A stretch of 64,000 bases of DNA. Source: Halobacteriales archaeon QS_8_69_26. Its GTDB lineage: Archaea > Halobacteriota > Halobacteria > Halobacteriales > SW-7-71-33. The notes under the pieces are model-generated. The model was not told where the DNA came from. It made no database searches and saw only the letters and a program-made list of their open reading frames with translations. Below, one piece after another: positions 51,618 to 62,842 of the stretch. The position numbers were made by a program, and so were the translations under genes. The stretch's first letter is position 1; each line of letters begins with the position of its first letter. The stretch covers positions 124,001 to 188,000 of the forward strand of contig PXRX01000038.1 in the NCBI GenBank assembly GCA_003023195.1. Reading direction: 5' to 3'.

Positions 51618-52682
51618 TCACCGCGCGTGGTTTTCGTACGCCGTGCTGATGTCTGCGGCGATCGCCCGCCAATCGAATTCTTCGATACGACTGCGGTTGT
51701 ATTCGCCCATTTTCGTCGCGTCCCGCTTCACCACACTCTGGAGAGCGCGTTCCAAACCCTCCGAGTCACTGATATCGTAGACGGCAGAACCCTGTTCGTC
51801 AAGTAACTCTGGCAGACACCCCAGTCGGGGCGCAACGACTGCCCGCCCGAACGACATCGCAAGAACTGCCGCTCCCGACGTCGACACCGACAGGTACGGC
51901 AGCACCACTGTGTCGGCCGCATTCATGTACACCTGTATCTCATCGTCGGGGATGAATTTGACGTGTGCCCGTACCTTCTCCAAGTCTTCCGCCCGCCGTT
52001 CGACGGTATCAGCCAGTTCCTCGTGGGGTGACTTCGGTGCTCCGGCAATGACCAGTTCCGTCCCCGGCAGGTCGGTCCGCTCGTACGCATCCAGCAAGTC
52101 GAGGATCCCCTTGTACGGGCGGATCCGGCCGAAGTAAAGCAACACCCTCCGTTCCGGGTCGATCCCGAGTTCGGAACGCGCCTCGGTAGCGGAGACATCG
52201 TTTTCGTAGACACCGATGTAGTTGCCGTGTGGGACCACCGTCACCCTGTCCCGGGTGCTCGCGGGCAGTGACAACTCGTCCGTCAGTTCCCCCACTGCGG
52301 CCTCACAGTGGACGACGACGCCGTCACAGAACCACCGCACGATGGCGTGTTTGCACACGTGCTCTAGTCTCGGGTGAAACGCGTCGTGGGACACCACGTT
52401 GTGGGCTGTCCATACGATACTGATACCGAAGAGTTTCGCGAGAATCAACTGCACGAGCGTCAGGGTGGCTTTGACCACGGCGACCGGCAGAACACGTGAA
52501 TCGACGAAGGGGTGGAGCCAGTGGAAGTGGACGAGGTCACTCCCTGACCAAGCGGATTCCAATATCGCGAGCGGACCGTCGCTACCCATCCGCACCGATA
52601 CGCCGGTTTCCTCGAGTGCTTCGGCTAACCTCGATTGATACGGGTTTCCGTTGCTGTAGTCCGGAAGGAACCTGACTCTCAT
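51618..52682 (-). CDS. Glycosyltransferase family 4
   Basis: The product has 354 residues. 'RVRFLPDYSNGNPYQSRLAEALEETGVSVRMGSDGP' opens it, then 'SDLVHFHWLHPFVDSR' and 'SIVWTAHNVVSHDAFHPRLEHVC'. The donor domain has 'TVVPHGNYIGVYENDVSATEARSELGIDPERRVLLYFGRIRPYKGILDLLDAYERTDLPGTELVIAGAP' in outline and 'STSGAAVLAMSFGRAVVAPRLGCLPELLDEQGSAVYD'. Its length is a typical GT4. It sits at the edge of the island next to the degenerate region 52683-54415. Confidence 0.92.
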   Translation of the reverse strand: MRVRFLPDYSNGNPYQSRLAEALEETGVSVRMGSDGPLAILESAWSGSDLVHFHWLHPFVDSRVLPVAVVKATLTLVQLILAKLFGISIVWTAHNVVSHDAFHPRLEHVCKHAIVRWFCDGVVVHCEAAVGELTDELSLPASTRDRVTVVPHGNYIGVYENDVSATEARSELGIDPERRVLLYFGRIRPYKGILDLLDAYERTDLPGTELVIAGAPKSPHEELADTVERRAEDLEKVRAHVKFIPDDEIQVYMNAADTVVLPYLSVSTSGAAVLAMSFGRAVVAPRLGCLPELLDEQGSAVYDISDSEGLERALQSVVKRDATKMGEYNRSRIEEFDWRAIAADISTAYENHAR

Positions 52683-53082
52683 TCGATCACTGGGGCGCCA
52701 TCCGGTCGTTGTCCGTTCCTTAGGTCGTTACCGTCGCGTGGTCCACTGTCCGTTTTCGGTCGATTGCTAAAAGCGTGATCCATGTGAGACCGTAGATCCA
52801 GCATCGTCAGGGTTGCGTCGACCTGTACCCCGCATCTTTCGGTGGCATCGTACTGTTAGAACTCGTATCGTATCAAGAGTGATCGGATTCCATTACGTCC
52901 TCCCGTGCGGGCTATCCCAGACTGATCCCGTTCATCGGTTCCGATATGAAGACGGTGCCTCGTGAACCGTCTTTCGGAGGCGCGGCCGACGAACAGTCGT
53001 CGGCAGGATCCGTCTGGCTACTCGTCGCTCCTGACCAGTCCCCGCTCGCTCGATGTCAGCATAGCAGTGCCGGATGTCCCTT
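52683..53082. other. Gene-free region before the nucleotidyltransferase remnant (400 bp)
   Basis: No convincing gene. It contains an 8-bp stem with a 9-base loop at 52949-52973 and several short high-G+C stretches. The missing N-terminus of the downstream nucleotidyltransferase is not found in any frame here. Confidence 0.4.
52949..52973. terminator. Perfect 8-bp stem-loop
   Basis: AAGACGGT ... ACCGTCTT with a 9-base loop (GCCTCGTGA). Position and perfect symmetry fit a terminator or a leftover end of a deleted element; no U-tract follows. Confidence 0.35.
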
Positions 53083-53718
53083 CCCGGTCGGCGGCGGCGA
53101 ACCCTGTGGGGAGTCAGCGACATCTCGGAATTAGCGGACATCCACTACGTCCGCCAGAAGGAGCGAGACGGTCTCGGCGATGCCGTCCAGTACGCGCGCA
53201 AGCACGTCGGTGACGAACCGTTCGCGCTTTTGCTCGGAGACACGATCGTCGAGAGCGAAGTGCCCTGTACGGCGAATCTCATCTCTTATGCGGAGGAATA
53301 CGAGAGCTCGGTCGTCTCTTTCGAACGGGTTCCTTGGGAGAAAGTCCCTTCTTATGGGGTGGCGGATGTCCCGGATCTCGAACCCGAACAGCCCTGTTTC
53401 CCAGTCACTGACTTCGTTGAGAAGCCAACGTGCGAGGCCGCACCGTCGAACCTGGCAATCACCGGGTGCTACGTCCTCCTTCCGGAGATCTTCGACGCTC
53501 TCTCGGAGACCGAACCGGGCGTTGGCGGCGAACTCCAGCTCACGGACGCGATCCGGAAGCTCTCCACGGTCCATGGCGTTGTCCTGGAGGGTGATCGGTA
53601 CGACATCGGGAACATCCCCGACTGGTTGCAGGCGAACGTCCGGATGGCCCTCCACCACGACGACGGCGAGATAAACCGGGCCGTCGAACGGCTCTTGCGA
53701 GAGGAGATAGATGGGTAG
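53083..53718 (+). pseudogene. 5'-truncated nucleotidyltransferase (GalU/RmlA type)
   Basis: The remaining sequence ('YVRQKERDGLGDAVQYARKHVGDEPFALLLGDTIVES', 'FVEKPTCEAAPSNLAITGCYVLLPEIFDAL', 'GGELQLTDAIRKL', 'GDRYDIGNIPDWLQANVRMAL') is the central and C-terminal part of a glucose-1-phosphate nucleotidyltransferase of the GalU/RmlA family. The N-terminal GxGTR activation loop and its first about 60-100 residues are gone, and the region upstream holds nothing similar. It cannot make the UDP- or dTDP-sugar. Its stop overlaps the start of the SDR remnant by 8 bp, showing the old operon order. Confidence 0.8.
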
Positions 53719-54415
53719 AGTGTGCGTCACGGGCGGCGCAGGATTCATCGGTTCACACCTCTGTGACGCCCTCATCGACGCAGGTCACGATGTGGTGGTT
53801 CTCGACAACCGGACGACCGGTCGGACCGACAAACTCGAGGGCGTCTTCTACCACGACCGGTTCACCTTCCACGAGCACGACGTCACTGAGTTCGTCCACG
53901 TCTCCGGTGAACTCGACTGGGTGATCCACCTCGCCAGCCTGGCCTCGCCGGTCTTCTACCGGGAACACCCTATCAAGACGCTAAAGGTCGGCGCCCTGGG
54001 TACCCACAAGACCCTGGGACTGGCCAGAGCAAAGGACGCAGGCTACCTGTTCGCCTCGACGAGCGAGGTGTAGGGCGACCCCGAGGTAAACCCTCAACCC
54101 GAGGACTACCGTGGCAACGTTGACCCCTACGGTCCGCGGGCCTGTTACGACGAGTCCAAGCGCTACGGCGAATCCCTCGTCCGGGCCTACAGGGACGAAC
54201 ACGACATCGACGTCCGAGTTGCGCGTATCTTCAACACCTACGGACCCCGGATGCGCGTCGACGACGGACGCGTCATCCCGAACTTCGTCCGCCAGGCACT
54301 GACGGGCAAAGATCTTACGGTATACGGCGACGGATCGCAAACCAGGAGCTTCTGTTATGTATCAGATCTGATCACGGGGCTCCAGCAACTCCTTCAAACA
54401 GAGTCGGTCGTTTAG
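53711..54415 (+). pseudogene. Truncated nucleotide-sugar SDR with an internal TAG
   Basis: The extended SDR begins 'RVCVTGGAGFIGSHLCDALIDAGHDVVVLDN'. The NAD site and 'ASLASPVFYREHPIKTLKVGALGTHKTLGLAR' are intact, with 'FASTSEV' at the active-site serine region. The next codon, expected Tyr ('STSEVYGDP' in relatives), is TAG at 54071-54073. The frame continues with '[33 protein letters not shown]' (YxxxK) and '[17 protein letters not shown]', then ends at 54415 about 75 residues short. It resembles UDP-glucuronate decarboxylase/epimerase. It is a nonsense mutation plus a truncation. Confidence 0.85.
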
Positions 54416-54473
54416 GATCCACTCCGGTCGGACCGCCTCCTCTGGGATCGGTGGGGCCGACCGTTTCGAGAAT

Positions 54474-56459
54474 TCAGACGAGAGAGACCTCCCGTGCGAC
54501 CGTTCTCACGACAGGTATCACGAGGTCCCGCGGCGAGGTGAAGTACTGCGTGCCGGCGAGCAGGAGGAAGAGGGTGGTAGCCGCGGCGACGAGTCCGAAC
54601 AGGACCGCCCCACCGCGGGGGTCGGGTTCGAACCGTTCGGTGGTCGAGACGACCACCCAGACGGCGAGCGGTGCCGCCAACGCCAGCGACAGGAGGGCGT
54701 GGAACTGTACCATCTCGCCCATGGTGGCGGTGACGAAAGCGAGGTAGGCAACGGCCACCTGCCCGCCGATCAGTAGTCCGCCGGCGTAGGTCCAGACGAA
54801 CGCATCGGTGGCCGACACCAGTGGTCGACGAACCGCAGCCATACGGAACGCACCGTAGAGGACGATCGGCATTCCCGGGACGAGGTACCGGACGGTGTAC
54901 TGGGCGTGCAGGGGGAGGGTCGGCATGTAACTCAGAACGAGGAAAGTCACGTACGCGACGGCGAACAGGTCCGTGCTCCGTTCCGGGGAGAGGTCCCGTC
55001 CGGCCGCCCGGATCCTGCGTGGGAGCGAACGGACGGACGCGGTCGGCGTTCCGGCCGCGATCACGGTGCGGAACCGATCGACAGCAACGAAGGGAAGCGC
55101 CACCAATACTCCCGCGACCGGCATCGCCTCCAGTAGCGCGAGGTTGATGGGCTCCCCGTTGCCCAGCGTCGCCCGGTCGACGAACCCCGTCCGCACGAAC
55201 GTGTGGTACACCCGCTCCGGTTGCGTGACGAAGATACCCAGGGCCTCGGCGATCTTCGAGAGGAACAACGCCACGAGCGAGGGGACAGACGTGGCCGCAG
55301 CCACGAACGCTTCCGTTCGCTCACCGCTCCCCGAACCGTCCCCGCCCCCAGCGCTACCCCCGTCATCGGGGCCGGGTCCGCCGGCGTCACCCCCCGACGA
55401 TCCGTCCCCGAAGTTCACGTCGGCGGACTCCGCGAGTTCGACCGTCTGCTGGCCCGTGAACCCGTCCAACAGCAGCGGCGGCCGGAGTGGGTTACCACTG
55501 ACGATCAGGTTCGTGAGGAAGAACGGGACGAGCGAGAGCGCGAGAACCGCGCCCACCGGTAGCAGACGGCGCGGGGCGTTCGACCGTGCCGTCAGGGGAT
55601 CGACCACGACCAGCGCCACCAGTAAGATCAAGCCCTCCGGGGAGAATATCCACGCCGTCAGCCCGACCGGAGCGTAGGCCAGCGCCCGGAACCGGGTCGC
55701 CCACGCGGCCGAGTCCGTTGACCGCGACCGGTAGAACCAGTACATCGACGCCATGGCCATGACGGCGGTGGTCGCGTGGCGCATCGGGATCGCCGCCCAG
55801 AACCCGACCGGCGTCGCGAGTACGGCGATACTGCCGGCGAAGGCCCCGGCCCGACGGCTGTACATCCCACCGACCAGTCGGTGGAGCAATACGCCGACGA
55901 ACCCCGCGGCTACCATCGACCCACTGTGGAGCGACATAAACGCGATCCAGTATACGTCCAGGTCGGGTGCCACGGCGACGTTGACGACGAACAGTGCGAG
56001 TGCCGCACCACAGCCGGCCAGTATTCCGAACCGGCGCCGGTCGAATATCGTCCCGACCTGGACGCAGAAGCCCAGAAACAGCAGACACCAGATCCCAGCC
56101 ACGGCGATACGGAGGTCCGCGACAGCGGCGAGTGCTTTGAGCCCGAACAGCAGGGGGAGCGCCAGGAACAACTGGCCGTAGTTCTCTCCATAGAGTCGGC
56201 CGTCGTGGACGGTAGTACCGGGACTTGCGAGGGTTCCGGCGCCGCCCGTGGGCACCTCCGTCGACTTGTAGAAGGCTCTGTCGATGTACAGGTGTCCCTC
56301 CGAGAGGCCGACCATTGTATTCGTGATCGTGAAGTTGTCGTTAAGGAGGAAATTCGTCCGCCAGGTCATCGCGAAGAATACCAGTGCGCCGAGGAATATC
56401 GCGAGACCGACGCGGTCGCCGAACAGGGTCCACAGCAGTCTATCGACAATCGTCGACAT
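54474..56459 (-). CDS. Large polytopic membrane protein in the pilin cluster
   Basis: The 661-residue protein has about 12 hydrophobic helices. An early loop 'LLNDNFTITNTMVGLSEGHLYIDRAFY' could be a GT39/GT83-like acceptor loop but has no certain DxD. A long Gly/Asp/Ser loop (about 330-370) separates two helical halves. The later part reads 'LPLHAQYTVRYLVPGMPIVLYGAFRMA'. I do not recognise a named family, so a glycosyltransferase or membrane-assembly role is a guess. I used the ATG at 56459; another in-frame ATG lies at 56507. It is transcribed after the secreted protein and pilins. Confidence 0.65.
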   Translation of the reverse strand: MSTIVDRLLWTLFGDRVGLAIFLGALVFFAMTWRTNFLLNDNFTITNTMVGLSEGHLYIDRAFYKSTEVPTGGAGTLASPGTTVHDGRLYGENYGQLFLALPLLFGLKALAAVADLRIAVAGIWCLLFLGFCVQVGTIFDRRRFGILAGCGAALALFVVNVAVAPDLDVYWIAFMSLHSGSMVAAGFVGVLLHRLVGGMYSRRAGAFAGSIAVLATPVGFWAAIPMRHATTAVMAMASMYWFYRSRSTDSAAWATRFRALAYAPVGLTAWIFSPEGLILLVALVVVDPLTARSNAPRRLLPVGAVLALSLVPFFLTNLIVSGNPLRPPLLLDGFTGQQTVELAESADVNFGDGSSGGDAGGPGPDDGGSAGGGDGSGSGERTEAFVAAATSVPSLVALFLSKIAEALGIFVTQPERVYHTFVRTGFVDRATLGNGEPINLALLEAMPVAGVLVALPFVAVDRFRTVIAAGTPTASVRSLPRRIRAAGRDLSPERSTDLFAVAYVTFLVLSYMPTLPLHAQYTVRYLVPGMPIVLYGAFRMAAVRRPLVSATDAFVWTYAGGLLIGGQVAVAYLAFVTATMGEMVQFHALLSLALAAPLAVWVVVSTTERFEPDPRGGAVLFGLVAAATTLFLLLAGTQYFTSPRDLVIPVVRTVAREVSLV

Positions 56460-56523
56460 CGTTGAGCGGGGACGGTTCGCTGGGCTGCTCACCTCACCAC
56501 CCCACACCGGGCGCCTTCGACCC

Positions 56524-57033
56524 TCATCCCACTACCTCGACGGTAACATTCTCACGATGGACTATCCTTGGTCCGTCACCCTTGTTGTCCCGGACGACGA
56601 CGATCACTTCGGCCTCGTAGCTGTCCTTGTCACCATCCGACGGTTCGAACGAACTCCGCGGAATCTTCAGGTCCAGCCCCCCGGCCTCTTCCTCCTCCTC
56701 GCCGAGGAAGTAGATCCGGAGGTTGGTGACGTTCGCCTCGACGATCCGTAGCTTGTAGTTGACCAGCGGTTGTCCCTCGACGTCCTTGACATTGACCCTG
56801 ACCGGTGGCGACTCCAGGTAGTAAGCGTCCGACCCGAACTTGCCGCGTTCGAGGCGGAACCCGTCGTCGGGGACTTCGACCGACGTGACGGTGACCGACC
56901 CGTTCCCCGGGTCCAGTGCGAGCGCTTCCGGTTCGTGTGTCAAGTCCGCCCCCGAGACGAGCGGTCCCGACGCGACGGACGCGAGGACCATCACGAGAGC
57001 GACTCCGTACACCGCACCGCGCTCGGGGTTCAT
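56524..57033 (-). CDS. Secreted/anchored accessory protein of the pilin cluster
   Basis: The 169-residue protein starts with a hydrophobic leader ('GAVYGVALVMVLASVASGPLVSGADL'), most likely a Sec-type signal or membrane anchor. The rest is a beta-rich acidic domain: 'SVTVTSVEVPDDGFRLERGKFGSDAYYLESPPVRVNVKDVEGQPLVNYKLRIVEANVTNLRIYFLG' and ending 'IVHRENVTVEVVG'. I recognise no family. It sits between the third pilin (72 bp) and the large membrane protein (64 bp) on the same strand, so it is probably a surface subunit or assembly factor of the same system. Confidence 0.65.
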   Translation of the reverse strand: MNPERGAVYGVALVMVLASVASGPLVSGADLTHEPEALALDPGNGSVTVTSVEVPDDGFRLERGKFGSDAYYLESPPVRVNVKDVEGQPLVNYKLRIVEANVTNLRIYFLGEEEEEAGGLDLKIPRSSFEPSDGDKDSYEAEVIVVVRDNKGDGPRIVHRENVTVEVVG

Positions 57034-57105
57034 GTACGGAGTGAATAGGTAAGGCGTCGTATAAGGTTGTCGTCGACCGACGGCTCGTGGGGGAGAACGG
57101 ACCTG

Positions 57106-57582
57106 TCAGGGGACCCTATCGTCGCCGAGGATCGCCGTGGCCTCGTCGTCCGGGTCGTTCCAGACGACCTTCACCCGGTCGTCGCTCTCCATCTCGAGGG
57201 AGGAACACACGCTCTCGTCGATCGTACCCTTGTCACCGGCCTCGATGTCTTCGGGCCAGTCGTCGTTGTCGTAGCAGGGGCCGTTCGTCTCGACGTTCTC
57301 CCCACCGACGTTGACGGTTATCTCCTCCCGGTCGAGTCCGTCGCCACCCCGGTGGGTGATCGTTACGGAGTCGTTGGAGTTACCCGGATTGAAGTCGTCG
57401 CCACCACCGTCGAAGACGAATCCGAAGGACACCTTCGGGGTATCGCCCGATACCTGCGACCCGATCCCGAGGACGAACGTCCCGATGACCGCCGCCAGTA
57501 CGACGGTAACGGCGACCATCAGGATCACGCCGATGACCGGCGTCGCCGCTCCGTCCTCGCGCAGTAGTCGCGTGGGCTTCAT
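57106..57582 (-). CDS. Archaeal type IV pilin
   Basis: The 158-residue protein has the archaeal pilin N-terminal domain (PF07790): '[35 protein letters not shown]'. Cleavage by PibD before the 'AATPVIG'-like stretch leaves a hydrophobic helix that packs in the pilus core. The acidic exposed domain has a Gly/Asp loop ('FVFDGGGDDFNPGNSND') and two Cys (near 100 and 124), which could pair. The start ATG overlaps the previous pilin's stop by four bases (ATGA), so the two are co-translated. Confidence 0.92.
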   Translation of the reverse strand: MKPTRLLREDGAATPVIGVILMVAVTVVLAAVIGTFVLGIGSQVSGDTPKVSFGFVFDGGGDDFNPGNSNDSVTITHRGGDGLDREEITVNVGGENVETNGPCYDNDDWPEDIEAGDKGTIDESVCSSLEMESDDRVKVVWNDPDDEATAILGDDRVP

Positions 57583-57995
57583 GTCGTGGTTACGTCATAG
57601 GACCCGACGACGTTGGTGTCTCCGCCCGAATTGGCCGTCCAGACTATCTTGACGGTCCCGGTGTCGTCAATGTCGACTGCCTGTCGGTCACCGGCCGAGA
57701 CGGGGATGTTCCAGGTGACCGGGTCGTTCTGGACCGGCTCCCCCCGTATACTTAGGGAGGCGGTATTCTCATTATTGAACGTATCTCCTCCCTGGTGGGT
57801 GACGGTCAACCTGTCGTTACTGACGGAGTACACGTAATCGAAACTCGCCGACGGGGTGGTCTGTTGGTTGGATCCGATCCCGATCACGAACGTCCCGATG
57901 ACCGCCGCCAAGATAACCGTGATGGCGACCATCAGTATCACACCGATGACTGGCGACACCGCGTCGTCGTCCGTCACCAACCGACTGGGACGCAT
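57579..57995 (-). CDS. Archaeal type IV pilin
   Basis: The 138-residue protein opens '[49 protein letters not shown]', the same pilin core as its neighbours. The exposed part 'FDYVYSVSNDRLTVTHQGGDTFNNENTASLSIRGEPV' is short, beta-rich and lacks Cys. The nearly identical N-termini of the second and first pilins argue for recent duplication. It starts 16 bp after the first pilin's stop. Confidence 0.92.
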   Translation of the reverse strand: MRPSRLVTDDDAVSPVIGVILMVAITVILAAVIGTFVIGIGSNQQTTPSASFDYVYSVSNDRLTVTHQGGDTFNNENTASLSIRGEPVQNDPVTWNIPVSAGDRQAVDIDDTGTVKIVWTANSGGDTNVVGSYDVTTT

Positions 57996-58011
57996 GAGGG
58001 GGGTAGACTCG

Positions 58012-58434
58012 TCAGGGGATCGTGTAGGAGCCGACGGTAGAGGTCCGACCGCCGCCGTTGGCCTCCCAGATGATCACGATCTTGTCGCCGGAGTCACAGG
58101 GGCCGGCACAGGTGATCGGCTGCTGGTCCCCGGCACTGACCGGCAGGTCCCAGTTGTCGTTCACGTTACCCTGCTCGCCGATGCGGAGTTCGTTCGTGTT
58201 CTCGTCGTTGAAGGTGTCACCGCCGTTATGGGTTGCGGTGACCTGTGAGAGACCACCGTCCGCGTCGTACTCCCACTCGAACGACGCCGACGGGGTCGTT
58301 TGCTGGTTCGATCCGATACCGAGGACGAACGTCCCGATGACTGCCGCCAGGATGACCGTGATGGCGACCATCAGGATGACGCCGATGACCGGCGACACCG
58401 CGTCCTCGTCCGTGAATAGCTGTTTCAGCTTCAT
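58012..58434 (-). CDS. Archaeal type IV pilin, first of three
   Basis: The 140-residue protein has '[49 protein letters not shown]' at the start, then a short exposed domain with two Cys ('[10 protein letters not shown]') that probably form a disulphide. I used the ATG at 58434 because the basic-acidic-hydrophobic leader typical of PibD substrates starts there. The open frame extends upstream to 58551 with no domain content. The region upstream holds the promoter and two inverted dyads. Confidence 0.92.
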   Translation of the reverse strand: MKLKQLFTDEDAVSPVIGVILMVAITVILAAVIGTFVLGIGSNQQTTPSASFEWEYDADGGLSQVTATHNGGDTFNDENTNELRIGEQGNVNDNWDLPVSAGDQQPITCAGPCDSGDKIVIIWEANGGGRTSTVGSYTIP

Positions 58435-58839
58435 GGTTTGTCTCACGCGCACACCCTGGGTGAGGAGGTCGGGCCGGAGGTACCCCCCGGTCGACCCCGG
58501 AGTGCCGCGCCTACCGCGGGTGTGCTGTCCGGTTAATGCAAACCTATGCACTTAGTATTACGGTATTTGAAAGGATTCAAGAGTCGCTTGAATGCCGTCA
58601 AGGGCCGCTTGAACGGGGTGGCGAGCCACAGCTCCGATCCCGAAAATCGGTAGACTGGACGCCGATGCTCGGATTCACTGCCACGTAGGGTTTAATTTAC
58701 TACCGACGGGCCGACGTTCTGTAGCGGACGAATTATACGCTTCCTGAATTGTACGTAGTAGGAACGCAACTAGTGCAGTAATCTAATACAACTTCGACCG
58801 CTGGCCGGCCGAACGTCGATCGAGGATCCGACCGACCGG
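58435..58839. other. AT-rich control region of the pilin cluster (405 bp)
   Basis: No gene. Holds a minus-strand TATA-like stretch near 58548-58570 facing the pilins, the paired dyads at 58576-58612 and a long AT-rich tract (58690-58780). The mRNA leader would be about 95-100 nt. Confidence 0.45.
58576..58612. promoter_or_regulatory. Two inverted dyads, CTTGA/TCAAG type, 21 bp apart
   Basis: Dyad 1, TTCAAG-5-CTTGAA (58576-58592), is perfect. Dyad 2, TCAAG-5-CTTGA (58598-58612), keeps the same arms and spacing. The centres are 21 bp apart, about two turns of DNA, so both would face the same side of the helix. They lie just upstream of the pilin promoter, as expected for a dimer-of-dimers regulator. 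Confidence 0.55.
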
Positions 58840-59409
58840 CTACCCGTCCAGTTCCGGGGGCAGTTCCTCGGCACCGAGCCGGTTCGTTCGCTCGTAGTAG
58901 ACGTGCGCCGCCGCCGACCCCGTGAGAACGACCGAAACGATCGCCAGCCAGCCCAGGTTCGACAGCATGGTGAGCGGGAAGACTTCCGCCCAGAGGGCCG
59001 CGACGACGCCACAGCAGACCGCCCCGAGTGCGAGGTAGTACTCCCGCCAGGGGAACTCGTTCCTCGGAACGATCTCCAGGTAGACGTTGAGTTTGTCCGT
59101 GTGTTCGGTCCGCTGGACTACGCCCCTGTCGGCGTCGTATTCGACGATGTTGGCCTCGTCCATGCGCGGGAGGTGGGTCTGCTGGAGCGTGGTGTAGACC
59201 CGCTTTCGCTGCTGGGACGAAACCGAGTCGATCGGCGTGTCGTTCTCCCAGGCGGCGATCCTCGTCGCGAGGTCCCCGAGCTCTACGGGCGTGTCGTGGC
59301 TCATGAGGTAGTGGAGCAGGTAGCGGCGTCGCTTGTTCCGGAGGAGGTCGAAGATGTCGCTCTTCGAGAGCCGATCGAAGCCTCCGGTCCGTGCTTCCAC
59401 GGTACTCAC
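58840..59409 (-). CDS. DUF7344 winged-helix protein with membrane anchor
   Basis: The 189-residue protein has a DUF7344 domain (about 12-105): 'KSDIFDLLRNKRRRYLLHYLMSHDTPVELGDLATRIAAWEN' and 'QRKRVYTTLQQTHLPRMDEANIVEYDADRGVV'. Two hydrophobic helices follow (about 123-140 'YYLALGAVCCGVVAALWAEVF' and 146-165 'LGWLAIVSVVLTGSAAAHVYY'), then a short acidic tail. It is a DNA-binding protein tied to the membrane and lies next to the paired dyads that front the pilin cluster, so it is a plausible regulator of them (inference from position). It faces the same way as the pilins. Confidence 0.82.
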   Translation of the reverse strand: MSTVEARTGGFDRLSKSDIFDLLRNKRRRYLLHYLMSHDTPVELGDLATRIAAWENDTPIDSVSSQQRKRVYTTLQQTHLPRMDEANIVEYDADRGVVQRTEHTDKLNVYLEIVPRNEFPWREYYLALGAVCCGVVAALWAEVFPLTMLSNLGWLAIVSVVLTGSAAAHVYYERTNRLGAEELPPELDG

Positions 59410-59762
59410 GGTTTCACCGGGCCCGGGTGCCCAGGTCGGGTGGTGACCGCGTCACCTGCAGGGAGCATCAGGGTAATCATGGATTTACAGGTATAAAAGG
59501 TTCCCGCCGACTTTTACGGGACGACCCCCGGCAACAAACCATCTGTCACGCGACGACGTCCCACACTGCCTTGATATCCAGGCCCCACACTGGCCACCGT
59601 GGATCCCCCGCAGTAGCCTTGATCGTTCGATCATCAAAGACGGTTTCCCGAGCCGATACGATCGGGTGGTGGCCCAACCGGCAAACAGGGACGGAAAGCG
59701 CACTTCTGGACGGTTGAAGTTTAAAGAGTTAAGTCCGCCCCCGCCCGCGAGTTCCGTACGAA
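59410..59762. other. Divergent region between the DUF7344 gene and mrpA (353 bp)
   Basis: Contains TGATCG-TT-CGATCA (59620-59633), a palindrome with 6-base arms, a minus-strand TTTTATACC box (about 59490-59498) for the DUF7344 gene and a GTTTAAAG box (59719-59726) for mrpA. No convincing gene. Confidence 0.4.
59719..59726 (+). promoter_or_regulatory. TATA box of the Mrp operon
   Basis: GTTTAAAG lies 37-44 bp before the ATG at 59763, implying a leader of about 15 nt. Confidence 0.45.
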
Positions 59763-62239
<2,477 letters not shown>

Positions 62240-62243
<4 letters not shown>

Positions 62244-62842
62244 CGGACGACCCGGACGACGGCGGGACGGCACCGGTCGGTGACCCTGACGGGACCGAGG
62301 GACAGGGTGAGGAATCGCCGGAAACCGGCGACGACGAGCGGATCGGCATCGAAGGCGGTGCCGTGCTCACGACCGGCGACACGACCGTGATCGCACGGAC
62401 GTCCGCACGCGTCGTGGTGCCCATCGTCCTCCTCACGTCGCTGTCCCTCCTGTTCCAGGGGCACATCCTCCCGGGCGGCGGGTTCATCGGCGGCGTGCTC
62501 ACGGCGACGGCGTTCGCCCTCGTCTACATCGTCTACGGCCTGGACTACGTCCGGAACGCGCTCCTCGACGTGCCCGCGACCCGGGTCGAGACGGCCGACC
62601 CCGAGGAGCGGTCCGGTCCCTACCGGACGACGTTCGCGGTGGGCCTGGGCATCGCCGCCGGGAGCGGTCTCGTCGCCGTGTTCCTGGGCTACCCGTTCCT
62701 GACCCAGGCGGTCTACTTCTTCGAGGGACTACCGCTGTACGGGGACTTCGAGGTGGCCAGCGCCTTCGCGTTCGACCTGGGCGTCTACCTGGTCGTCGTC
62801 GGTGGCCTGCTCACCATCCTCCGGGAGGTGGGCGAGGAATGA
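62240..62842 (+). CDS. mrpB: Mrp antiporter subunit B
   Basis: The 200-residue protein is MrpB/MnhB: an acidic N-terminal extension of about 45 residues, then four helices with 'SARVVVPIVLLTSLSLLFQGHILPGGGFIGGVLTATAFALVYIVYG' (the family 'H-x-x-P-G-G-G-F-x-G-G' signature) and the ending 'EVASAFAFDLGVYLVVVGGLLTILREV'. Its ATG overlaps mrpA's stop by four bases, as does mrpC's with its own stop, which shows translational coupling along the operon. The extended acidic start is unusual for bacterial MrpB but normal for haloarchaeal proteins. Confidence 0.92.

Noticed and set aside
36000-54500. Insertion sequences or transposases in the glycan island
   Set aside because: I found no transposase-like protein or terminal inverted repeats; broken genes here are explained by indels, a stop codon or truncation.
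54650-55400. Plus-strand frames in the membrane-protein gene
   Set aside because: Antisense to a clear polytopic protein; no motif.
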